This document shows, in pieces, positions 1 to 6,012 of a stretch of 7,668 nt of DNA (its first letter is position 1; each line of letters opens with the position of its first letter). The translations under genes were made by a program, and so were the position numbers. This stretch comes from Pyrodictiaceae archaeon (GTDB lineage Archaea > Thermoproteota > Thermoprotei_A > Sulfolobales > Pyrodictiaceae): positions 1-7,668 of the forward strand of contig JALTZQ010000003.1 in the NCBI GenBank assembly GCA_027046105.1, in the 5' to 3' direction. The notes below the pieces were generated by a model. It was not told the DNA's origin. It ran no database searches and saw only the letters and a list, made by a program, of their open reading frames with translations.

Positions 1-17
1 GGCTGGGCAGGGTGAGG

Positions 18-724
18 CCAAAACTCAACAGAGAATTGCAAGCTTGGTCATCATCAGTGTGTATTTTTGTAGTGCTTTCTTTACCTCCCAAAACTCAACA
101 GAGAATTGCAAGGGAGGGTTTGGATGTGGAGTGTGCGGGTCATGGCTCCCACAGTACCCAAAACTCAACAGAGAATTGCAAGGTAAGCTCCACCTCTACG
201 GAGCCTTGATTGGGATCGACGCCAAAACTCAACAGAGAATTGCAAGGTATCCACTCCCACACGCCGTCGTGGTCGATATCGCTGAACAACCAAAACTCAA
301 CAGAGAATTGCAAGAGATGATAATGATTGCTCCGATTGACATGCCCACACCATACTCTCCAAAACTCAACAGAGAATTGCAAGGTGTCTATGACTGCAAC
401 TATGACACCACGGCCAATCCAATCACCCAAAACTCAACAGAGAATTGCAAGGTAGGAGCTCGATCGCACCCCTAATGACACTTGGCCTGCCATACACCAA
501 AACTCAACAGAGAATTGCAAGCCACGAGCAGTGAGACTTCACCCTTCGTCACCTTTATCACATCCAAAACTCAACAGAGAATTGCAAGAAGACTATTCGT
601 GAGTGGAGTCCTGTCGGTTAGGGATCGCAGCGGCCAAAACTCAACAGAGAATTGCAATAGTCCTAACAAAGTACACAGTAGGCAAGCTAAGCCCAGGAAT
701 CAAAACTCAATAGAAAATTGCAAG
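18..724 (+). CRISPR. CRISPR array, 11 repeats, trailer-side end
   Basis: Eleven copies of a 25-nt repeat begin at 18, 88, 158, 222, 290, 359, 427, 497, 564, 634 and 700. The repeat starts CCAAAACTC and ends GAATTGCAAG. The ten spacers are all different and are 45, 45, 39, 43, 44, 43, 45, 42, 45 and 41 nt long. The first nine repeats are identical, the tenth has its last base changed (G to T) and the eleventh has three changes, so decay runs to the right. Decay normally marks the trailer end, and the 3' end ATTGCAAG resembles the ATTGAAAG end of crenarchaeal repeats. Both put the leader to the left, outside the window, with crRNA transcribed on the plus strand. Bases 1-17 are GC-rich and look like the end of another spacer rather than an AT-rich leader, so the array probably continues leftwards. 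No cas gene is in the window. Open frames running through the array are artefacts of the repeat. Confidence 0.98.
700..724 (+). repeat. Degenerate terminal CRISPR repeat
   Basis: This is the last clear repeat. It differs from consensus at the first base (T for C) and in the middle, where CAACAGAGAATTG reads CAATAGAAAATTG; the 3' end TTGCAAG is kept. Together with the single change in the preceding copy it gives the polarity of the array: oldest repeats on the right. Confidence 0.9.
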
Positions 725-771
725 TTGGCTTCTCGATAGTCATTGGTTGGAAGATGTAAGTCATTGCTTTT

Positions 772-796
772 GTAAAACTCAAGACAGGAAGACTGT
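772..796 (+). repeat. Possible relic CRISPR repeat
   Basis: AAAACTCAA at 774-782 matches nine consecutive repeat bases. It lies 47 nt after the last clear repeat, close to the 39-45 nt spacer spacing. The rest of the unit (GACAGGAAGACTG) agrees only loosely with the consensus. This fits a twelfth repeat that has decayed past recognition at the trailer end. The match is short, so chance remains possible. Confidence 0.45.
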
Positions 797-843
797 TTTG
801 TGATATAGTATGTTTCTTGGCTTTCTCTTGTCATTTCCTAGAG

Positions 844-853
844 CTTTTAATTA
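844..853 (+). promoter_or_regulatory. TATA-box-like promoter of the methyltransferase
   Basis: TTTTAATTA at 845-853, preceded by the purine-containing AGAGC, resembles an archaeal TATA box with BRE. Its centre is about 27 nt upstream of the ATG at 876, the distance expected between TATA box and transcription start. This predicts a leaderless mRNA starting at or next to that ATG, which is common for first genes in crenarchaea. No SD-like sequence precedes the ATG, as expected for a leaderless message. Confidence 0.55.
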
Positions 854-875
854 CTTATGTTTTATCTTATTGGCT

Positions 876-1664
876 ATGGGTGATGCGTGTTTGGCTTTTG
901 AGCAGGCTATGTATCGTGTGCTTGCACGCTACTATGACTATATCTATGCTGCTTATGTTGGCTCGGCTGCTGCTAGGTGGGCCGACTTTGTTGCTGAGTT
1001 ACTTGAAGAGGTTGGGGCACGTCTTGTTTTGGATATAGCTTGTGGTACTGGTGCTCCGACGGCTCGTTTGGTTGAGAGAGGGTTTAGTGTTGTTTGTCTT
1101 GATGTTAATAGGCCTATGCTCGAGGTTGCTATGGATAAGAGGTTGGGGTTGAGGAGTATCGGGGTTTTTGTTGAGGCTGACGCGGCCTCATTGCCTTTTC
1201 GAGGCTCTGTGTTTGATGCCGCTACAATGTTTTTCTCGTCAATACAATATATTGGGCCTTTTGATAGGCTTGTCGAGTTCATGCGTGGAGTAAGGAGGGT
1301 TCTCCGCCGTGGTGGGCTATTCGTGTTTGATGCTTCTAATCCGCTTCACCGTGATCACGGCATGGGGCCTGTTGTCTGGGATGTTCCTGGGCCTAATGGT
1401 GAACACTTGTTTATGATAGACTATCGTGAGTATGAGAGTCTACGTGGTATTGTCTTGTTTAAGAGGCTTATTACTATTATACGGCCTGATGGGTCTACAC
1501 GTAGCTATTTAACTATAGATCGTGTCTACATGTATACTGCTAACGAGTATAGGCTTGCCCTTTTACAGGCTGGGTTTAGGTCTATTGAGGTCTATGGCGG
1601 GTATAGTAGGGGGGAGAAGGATGCTGCATCTAGTCGGAGAATCGTGATTGTTGCACGTGCTTAA
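876..1664 (+). CDS. Class I SAM-dependent methyltransferase
   Basis: The product is a 262-residue soluble enzyme of the Rossmann-fold methyltransferase family (Methyltransf_11/25-like). It should move a methyl group from S-adenosylmethionine to an unknown acceptor. Numbering from the ATG at 876, motif I is LDIACGTG (about 52-59), the acidic residue after strand 2 is in CLDVN (Asp about 76), EADAASLPF (about 101-109) is the adenine-contacting loop, and FDAATMFFSSIQYI (about 113-126) is motif IV. The C-terminal half (LRRGGLFVFDASNP, then a beta-rich stretch) resembles small-molecule methyltransferases. I chose 876 because a TATA box lies at leaderless distance. An upstream ATG at 810 would add a hydrophobic leader (MFLGFLLSFPRAFNYL) with no SD. 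An ATG at 909 (MYRVLARYYDYIY) is also possible and fits the usual family start. It converges on cbiB with a 4-nt overlap. A link to B12 metabolism is not shown by the sequence. The substrate cannot be named. Confidence 0.85.
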   Translation: MGDACLAFEQAMYRVLARYYDYIYAAYVGSAAARWADFVAELLEEVGARLVLDIACGTGAPTARLVERGFSVVCLDVNRPMLEVAMDKRLGLRSIGVFVEADAASLPFRGSVFDAATMFFSSIQYIGPFDRLVEFMRGVRRVLRRGGLFVFDASNPLHRDHGMGPVVWDVPGPNGEHLFMIDYREYESLRGIVLFKRLITIIRPDGSTRSYLTIDRVYMYTANEYRLALLQAGFRSIEVYGGYSRGEKDAASSRRIVIVARA

Positions 1665-2611
1665 GTGATTACTGCTAATGTGTAGGCTAGGGTGGTTATC
1701 GTCGTGTATGCTAGGGCTGTTTTTGCTGCCGTGATCACTCCTCTCTTCAAGTGGTTTGTGTTTGGCAATGCTTCGCCGCAGGGTATTGTGTAGTGGCTTG
1801 GCTTTTCTAATACCGTGTTGAGGGCGGAGGCCATGGCTGTTATTGGGTATCCTGCATTAATACTCTCTATGGCTCGTGCATATTGCTTGAGACATGTGAT
1901 TACATGTCTATGGCCCGTAACTAGTGCTATTACTAGTGCTGTTGCCCGTGCTGGAAAATAGTTTATGGCGGTATCTGTCTTTGCTGCGAACCAGCCTCGA
2001 TCATGATGCTCAGGTGTCTTATAGGCTATTGCTGAGTCCATTGCATTTACTATTCTCTGGAATACTGCGCCTAGAGGACCGAATAGGTAATAGTAGGTTA
2101 TGGGTGATGTATAGCCATCTACTAGGCTCTCTGCTAGAGACTCCAGGGCCGCCGAGTACACGTGTTTTATGTCGAGTTTCCATACATTGCGTCGTACTAT
2201 TGTTTGTGTCAGTCTTCGTACCTCATGTGTGTCTCCCCGACTTGCTGCCTTCTCTATAGCTTCCACAGTCTCTACGAGTAGTCTTAGTGAGAAGGAAGTC
2301 TTCGTGATATAGGCTGCCGTGATAACCCATAGTATGGGGTGTACTATCCATGCTGCGTAGAGGATTACTGCGTAGAGTACGAGGTGCACTGTAACTGTTA
2401 AGATCCATGCTACTGCTCCACGTAGCTTTGTAGAGTATGGTGGAGCAAGTTTTCTTACCAAGATGAATGCTGTGTGGGTTGGATGTATTTTCAACAATAT
2501 GCCACGATGGTATGGGTATACTAGGTCTAGTATATGGGCTAAAGCCAGGGCTATAAGGAGGAGATAGGGTTGGCTGCAGGGATACAGTGGTTCAGGTAAG
2601 AGGCAGGGCAT
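1661..2611 (-). CDS. cbiB: Adenosylcobinamide-phosphate synthase CbiB
   Basis: This 316-residue membrane protein is CbiB (CobD in the Pseudomonas naming). It joins aminopropanol phosphate, the product of the neighbouring cobD, to adenosylcobyrate to give adenosylcobinamide phosphate. Family signatures are the N-terminal LDLVYPYH (about 28-35), ESLAESLVDGYTSPITYY (about 147-164), GPLGAVFQRIVNAMDS (about 168-183) and GWFAAKTDTAINYFPAR (about 196-212). AGYPITAMASAL (about 243-254) follows. Several hydrophobic segments (about 15-31, 67-99 and the C-terminal end) fit a polytopic membrane protein. The ATG overlaps the cobS stop codon as TAATG, a classic translational-coupling arrangement that fixes the start. 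It is the last gene of the operon, and its stop codon shares TTAA with the convergent methyltransferase. Its coding strand is rich in C and A, unlike cobT at the head of the operon, and the protein is correspondingly rich in Thr, Ala, Ile and His. Confidence 0.93.
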   Translation of the reverse strand: MPCLLPEPLYPCSQPYLLLIALALAHILDLVYPYHRGILLKIHPTHTAFILVRKLAPPYSTKLRGAVAWILTVTVHLVLYAVILYAAWIVHPILWVITAAYITKTSFSLRLLVETVEAIEKAASRGDTHEVRRLTQTIVRRNVWKLDIKHVYSAALESLAESLVDGYTSPITYYYLFGPLGAVFQRIVNAMDSAIAYKTPEHHDRGWFAAKTDTAINYFPARATALVIALVTGHRHVITCLKQYARAIESINAGYPITAMASALNTVLEKPSHYTIPCGEALPNTNHLKRGVITAAKTALAYTTITTLAYTLAVIT

Positions 2612-3339
2612 TAGCGTAATAGCCTCCCAAGAGCCAGTATTATTGTATGTATTGTCTCGTAGGTGAAGCCTAGGGTGTCACCCGAGACGAAACCTATCCT
2701 CTTCGTAATATCCTTTACCAGCAAGGGTGTTAGGATGCCAGCAATGGCCACGTATACTAGGGTTTTACCTAGCTCGCCCCCGGGAAAAGCGAGTACGAGT
2801 ACAGTTAGGGTGTAGAGGATAATGTTTACTTGTAAGGGTGCCCTTCTGGCGTTTTCCACGAATAACTTACCTAATCCTTCACCCTTTGTTAATGGGGCAA
2901 TACGTGCTGCAATGAACATCGACTCAACCGCGATAACATAGGCTAGTACTATCGTAGCCCAAGTCGTCATTGTTAAGCTTGCCGTTTTTAATAGGATGAG
3001 CACTACTAGAGCTGCAACTCCTATACCACCTACATGGGGGTCCCTTAACACTTTTACCGCTTCTCCGCCCCGTTTACCAAACGCGGTAGCATCAATGTAG
3101 TCTATGAAACCATCAAGATGAAGCCCACCAGTCACTATGAGGTGCATTGTTACTGCTATAACTGCCGCGAAGAGGTAGTCAGTCACTTGGAGTGTAAGCC
3201 ACCATGCTGTAGCTACTATGGCTCCTTCAATAAGACCTACCAGTGGAGCTAAATGAAAGTTTCGTGCAGCCTCATTTACGTCGTGTACTGGGACTGGTAT
3301 CCTTGTTAGAAAGCCTATAAGTGCTAGAAAGCCACGCAG
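2611..3339 (-). CDS. cobS: Cobalamin synthase CobS, probable CTG start
   Basis: CobS is an integral membrane enzyme that joins adenosylcobinamide-GDP (from CobY) to alpha-ribazole phosphate (from CobT), giving adenosylcobamide 5'-phosphate. With the proposed start it has 242 residues, close to the usual 240-260. Visible motifs are the N-terminal FLTRIPVP (about 10-17), the PLVGLIEGAIVA segment (about 32-43), GGLHLDGFIDYIDA (about 71-84, the acidic metal-binding region) and RDPHVGGIGV (about 99-108), followed by hydrophobic helices. The first conventional start in frame is a GTG at 3186, which would delete the first 51 residues, including two conserved segments. Upstream of it the frame stays open to a stop at 3355-3357 with no ATG, GTG or TTG. 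A CTG at 3337-3339 lies 6 nt after an almost perfect SD and gives the natural N-terminus LRGFLALIGFLTRIPVP. It overlaps the end of cobD by 16 nt and its stop overlaps the cbiB ATG by one base. The function is firm; the exact start is inferred. Confidence 0.9.
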   Translation of the reverse strand: MRGFLALIGFLTRIPVPVHDVNEAARNFHLAPLVGLIEGAIVATAWWLTLQVTDYLFAAVIAVTMHLIVTGGLHLDGFIDYIDATAFGKRGGEAVKVLRDPHVGGIGVAALVVLILLKTASLTMTTWATIVLAYVIAVESMFIAARIAPLTKGEGLGKLFVENARRAPLQVNIILYTLTVLVLAFPGGELGKTLVYVAIAGILTPLLVKDITKRIGFVSGDTLGFTYETIHTIILALGRLLR

Positions 3340-4388
3340 TCCTTCATCACCTCCCTAAAAGCCTCCACGAGTCTTTCATTATCGCTTCTAGAGCGGACAC
3401 TCACTCTGCTATACTCTGGGCCTAGCCCGTAGAAGCTTGATGCATCACGTACATAGACGCCACGGGATACTAGCTTCTCCTGTAGTGAGGGATGAGTCAT
3501 ACACTCGTGTTTTACAAGGATAAATGGAGCATGAGAATCATGCACTTCGAGGCCCAGCCTTTGCAGCCGTGTTGCTAGCCATTCGCGTTCTCTAACCGTG
3601 TAGTCTCGTGCTCGACGAATATAGTCGCGTGCCACCGACGCATAATCGCCAAGGAGGCTACGATAGACACAATCAGTTATAGCGTCTACCGGCCAAGGCT
3701 GACGCACTGAATCTAGTACGTTATTTACCCGTTTATCAAGTGTTACTGTGAATCCTAATCGAAGCCCTGGTGCCGCAAATGTCTTGGTTAAACTCCGTAA
3801 CTCGATCCACGACTCTGAGTAATCCAATGCTTCACAGTTACAGAGGTCAGCAAAAGCCTCGTCTACTAGAAGCATAGTCTCTGGAGGAAGCATTGAAGCT
3901 AATTCCTCAACAAGACTCCTTGGAACAGCATAACCTGTCGGATTATTGGGGCGTGACAGCAGAACAATCGCTGGCTTAACTACACGGGCAACCTTTTTAA
4001 CAACCTGATCTGCATCAACCACGAGCCGGCCCTTCTCAATCATGGCTAAGATCCTTTCTAGTTGAATCCTCGTAGCCTCTGCGAGAAGACCGTGATCTCC
4101 AAAGGTTGGCTCTATCACAACTATTGTGCGTGCTCTTAGTGCCAGGGGGAGTAGTGATAAGGCTTCAGCAGACCCATTGTAGATGACTACGTCTTCTGGG
4201 GAAGCATTATAGAATTCCGCGATCACGTGCCTTAACTCGATATACTCGTGATCTGGGTATTTTTCATATACTTTTCTCGCGGTACACTCCTTTACTAGTT
4301 CCTCAAGGATTCTTGGTGGGCCTAATGGATTCCTAGGTGCGCTAAAGTCGATTACACCTACGGGTGCTCTACCACCATGTACTCTCAT
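3324..4388 (-). CDS. cobD: CobD-type threonine-phosphate decarboxylase
   Basis: This 354-residue PLP enzyme belongs to aminotransferase class I/II and resembles HisC. In this context it is most likely CobD, which decarboxylates L-threonine O-3-phosphate to (R)-1-amino-2-propanol phosphate, the arm attached by CbiB. The N-terminus (VHGGRAPVGVIDFSAPRNPLG) has the HGG...IDFSA-NPLGPP pattern typical of CobD rather than HisC. PLP residues are Asn149 in SRPNNPTGY, Asp176 in LLVDEAFADL, Lys202 in SLTKTFAAPGLRLGF (Schiff-base lysine) and Arg210. Arg342 in RVSVR is the likely carboxylate or phosphate contact. It starts 3 nt after the cobY stop, with GAGGTG about 10 nt before the ATG. Its 3' end overlaps cobS and contains the cobS SD. 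No L-threonine kinase is present in the window, so the substrate must come from elsewhere. Histidinol-phosphate aminotransferase is the alternative, but the operon makes it unlikely. Confidence 0.88.
   Translation of the reverse strand: MRVHGGRAPVGVIDFSAPRNPLGPPRILEELVKECTARKVYEKYPDHEYIELRHVIAEFYNASPEDVVIYNGSAEALSLLPLALRARTIVVIEPTFGDHGLLAEATRIQLERILAMIEKGRLVVDADQVVKKVARVVKPAIVLLSRPNNPTGYAVPRSLVEELASMLPPETMLLVDEAFADLCNCEALDYSESWIELRSLTKTFAAPGLRLGFTVTLDKRVNNVLDSVRQPWPVDAITDCVYRSLLGDYASVARDYIRRARDYTVREREWLATRLQRLGLEVHDSHAPFILVKHECMTHPSLQEKLVSRGVYVRDASSFYGLGPEYSRVSVRSRSDNERLVEAFREVMKDCVAF
3346..3356 (-). promoter_or_regulatory. Strong ribosome binding site for cobS
   Basis: Read on the minus strand this is AGGGAGGTGAT; GGAGGTGAT is complementary to ATCACCTCC at the archaeal 16S rRNA 3' end over nine bases. 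It lies inside the last codons of cobD, 6 nt before CTG at 3337-3339. It is the best SD in the window and marks a real initiation event here although no standard start codon follows in the cobS frame. The ATG inside the site (GTGATGAAG) is in the cobD frame, not the cobS frame. Confidence 0.8.
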
Positions 4389-4391
4389 AGC

Positions 4392-4913
4392 TTAGGAGCA
4401 CCTCGTTAAAGCCTTAGCTAAGTCATTGAAATCATCTATATCTATGAGCTTACTGCAATCATCTATTGCTATATCGGCCCATTTGCCGGTGTTTCTTGTT
4501 TTAAACATTGATACTCCTAGGTAGCCTCTGCAACCCTTTACCGTCACAACACCCGCATCAATACTAGTTGATTCCTTGATAATCCGGTAGAGAATGTTGG
4601 TGTCGAGGAAAGGAGTATCTGCTGGTAGTACGAGTACCGGCCCTGGGCGTAGACTAGCAAGTGCTATGCCCAGGTCGCGTGCGTAACCCATACCTGGGGT
4701 GTATATGGTGTCTACTAGTAGTTCATGGGCTCTACGTGCTACTAGCCTGCTATGCCCACCCGCGACAGCAACAACGATCCTAGACGTGAGGGGTAAAGCT
4801 GCATCAACCACGCGTTCTAGTATGGTCTTACCGCATACGCGTAATAGTGGTTTAACGAGACCCCCTAGTCGGCTAGCCTTACCTCCCGCCATGACCAGGA
4901 CTAGCGTTTCCAT
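4392..4913 (-). CDS. cobY: Adenosylcobinamide-phosphate guanylyltransferase CobY
   Basis: CobY is the archaeal replacement for the bacterial kinase/guanylyltransferase CobU. It transfers GMP from GTP to adenosylcobinamide phosphate, giving adenosylcobinamide-GDP for CobS. The 173-residue protein has the nucleotidyltransferase fold: the GTP-binding loop LVMAGGKASRLGG..KPLL (about 6-24), CGKTILERV (about 27-35) and the metal-binding LPADTPFL (about 96-103). There is no P-loop kinase motif, which distinguishes it from CobU. I chose the ATG at 4913 (METLVLVMAGG) because GAGGT lies 5 nt upstream and the family starts just before the MAGG loop. An ATG at 4943 would add ten residues and lengthen the overlap with cbiS from 35 to 65 nt. 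MobA-like transferases share this fold, but the neighbours settle the call. Confidence 0.9.
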   Translation of the reverse strand: METLVLVMAGGKASRLGGLVKPLLRVCGKTILERVVDAALPLTSRIVVAVAGGHSRLVARRAHELLVDTIYTPGMGYARDLGIALASLRPGPVLVLPADTPFLDTNILYRIIKESTSIDAGVVTVKGCRGYLGVSMFKTRNTGKWADIAIDDCSKLIDIDDFNDLAKALTRCS

Positions 4914-6012
4914 CCCGTACCTCACCGCCAAGGAGAGTGTCATATAGTATTGATAAGGCTGAGCCTAGCAGTGCTGATACAGCATCATCCATGAATACGG
5001 GTAGTCTTGAAGACACCAATTCCTTCTCATGCTTTACTCGATCAACCCAATACGTTGCAAGTAGCCCACGAAATCCATTCACGTACAAAGCTAGTGCAGT
5101 AGCAAGGAGCTCATCAGCTACTATCCCACGAGGATCCCTTTTATCATCAAAACGTCTTGTGCCAGGGATCGTGCCTACTACTAAGTGTTGGTCGAGTTCA
5201 TGTGCAGCTGTAAGGACGAGTAGTACATTGGTGTCCGAGAAGAGACGAGATAATATCCTTCTCAGCAAAACCACTACACGATCCTCGCCAACACCGGGAA
5301 TAGGTGCTTCACGGTAAAGTCTTAAGGCACTATCTACAAGTTCTTCAAGCCCTATACTAGTTAAGCGCTTAAAGAGCTCTTCTCCAGCTAAAGGCTTACC
5401 AGCTTCAATAATAGTCTCTGACACTATCCTTGCTACACGATTACCTAGAATTGTAGCAATACCAGCCCACATAACGCCATCACCTGCAATAGGGGCTGCA
5501 ACTGCTATAGCATCAGAAACTGTGCCCATAGGTCTACTCCTACACGGTAAGAGGAGGTGAGAAACTGAGATGGCCTTAGCCTCAGCCACTACACGGTAGA
5601 GGTCGAGTAGAGCAGGCATGGTGAGTGTTTCGCTAACCCATACAAACACGTTTACCGTTGAGGCGTGCGGTGGCTCATAGACTCTCTCCATGTATATGCA
5701 CGCAGGGTTCGACAAGCCTACAGAGACTATGGCTAATAGTGGATAATCGTCTACAACCACATGGAAATCGCGTATAGGTACACGCGTCATTAAGACGATG
5801 GCCCTCGAGGGCTCTAAGCCCATTTCCTCTATAATGCGGAGCCGGTAACGGTGATAGCCAAGCCGGTATAGTTGCTCCTCATCTACACTATGCAGTATAA
5901 CAGCTTCTGCACTAACAATACCATCAGTACTGCTTGCAACAATTGTTCCCCTAGGGAGCCGTACTACAATACTATCCTCTACTAGGTCTAGCCTGGGATA
6001 CAATGTTGTCAT
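4879..6012 (-). CDS. cbiS: CbiS: CbiZ amidohydrolase fused to CobZ phosphatase
   Basis: This protein of about 377 residues appears to be the archaeal fusion CbiS, described from Methanopyrus kandleri. The N-terminal part (about 1-220) is CbiZ-like: VSVGLSNPACI (about 96-106), STVNVFVWVSETLT (about 118-131), AEAKAISVSHLLL (about 143-155) and GTVSDAIAVAAP (about 163-174) follow the family pattern. CbiZ cleaves the amide bond of adenosylcobinamide to give adenosylcobyrate, which lets the cell salvage and remodel foreign corrinoids. The C-terminal part (about 235-365) resembles CobZ, related to PgpA phosphatases: DPRGIVADELLA (about 303-314), FRGLLATYWVDRVKHE (about 324-339) and FMDDAVSALLGS (about 350-361). 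CobZ removes phosphate from alpha-ribazole phosphate or the cobamide phosphate. ATG at 6012 (MTTLYP) and 6018 (MSMTTL) are both possible; GGTTGAT gives the better spacing for 6012 but is a weak SD. It overlaps cobT by about 41 nt and cobY by 35 nt. Domain limits are estimates. Confidence 0.87.
   Translation of the reverse strand: MTTLYPRLDLVEDSIVVRLPRGTIVASSTDGIVSAEAVILHSVDEEQLYRLGYHRYRLRIIEEMGLEPSRAIVLMTRVPIRDFHVVVDDYPLLAIVSVGLSNPACIYMERVYEPPHASTVNVFVWVSETLTMPALLDLYRVVAEAKAISVSHLLLPCRSRPMGTVSDAIAVAAPIAGDGVMWAGIATILGNRVARIVSETIIEAGKPLAGEELFKRLTSIGLEELVDSALRLYREAPIPGVGEDRVVVLLRRILSRLFSDTNVLLVLTAAHELDQHLVVGTIPGTRRFDDKRDPRGIVADELLATALALYVNGFRGLLATYWVDRVKHEKELVSSRLPVFMDDAVSALLGSALSILYDTLLGGEVRDGNASPGHGGR

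Noticed and set aside
44..739. Open reading frames on both strands through 12-739
   Set aside because: They are made of the repeated CRISPR unit and change frame with spacer length, so they are not genes.
810..875. Upstream ATG giving the methyltransferase a hydrophobic N-terminal leader
   Set aside because: No SD and no well-placed TATA box for ATG 810, and TTTTAATTA at 845-853 would lie inside the gene while fitting a leaderless start at 876. The added residues do not resemble the family N-terminus.
18..2611. Functional link between the CRISPR array and the B12 operon
   Set aside because: No cas gene lies between them, the array is read in the opposite direction to the operon, and a separate promoter and gene separate the two. 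Adjacency alone is not evidence.
2611..3186. cobS starting at GTG 3186
   Set aside because: It removes the conserved FLTRIPVP and PLVGLIEGA segments, leaves a 150-bp gap in a tightly packed operon and ignores the strong SD at 3346-3356.
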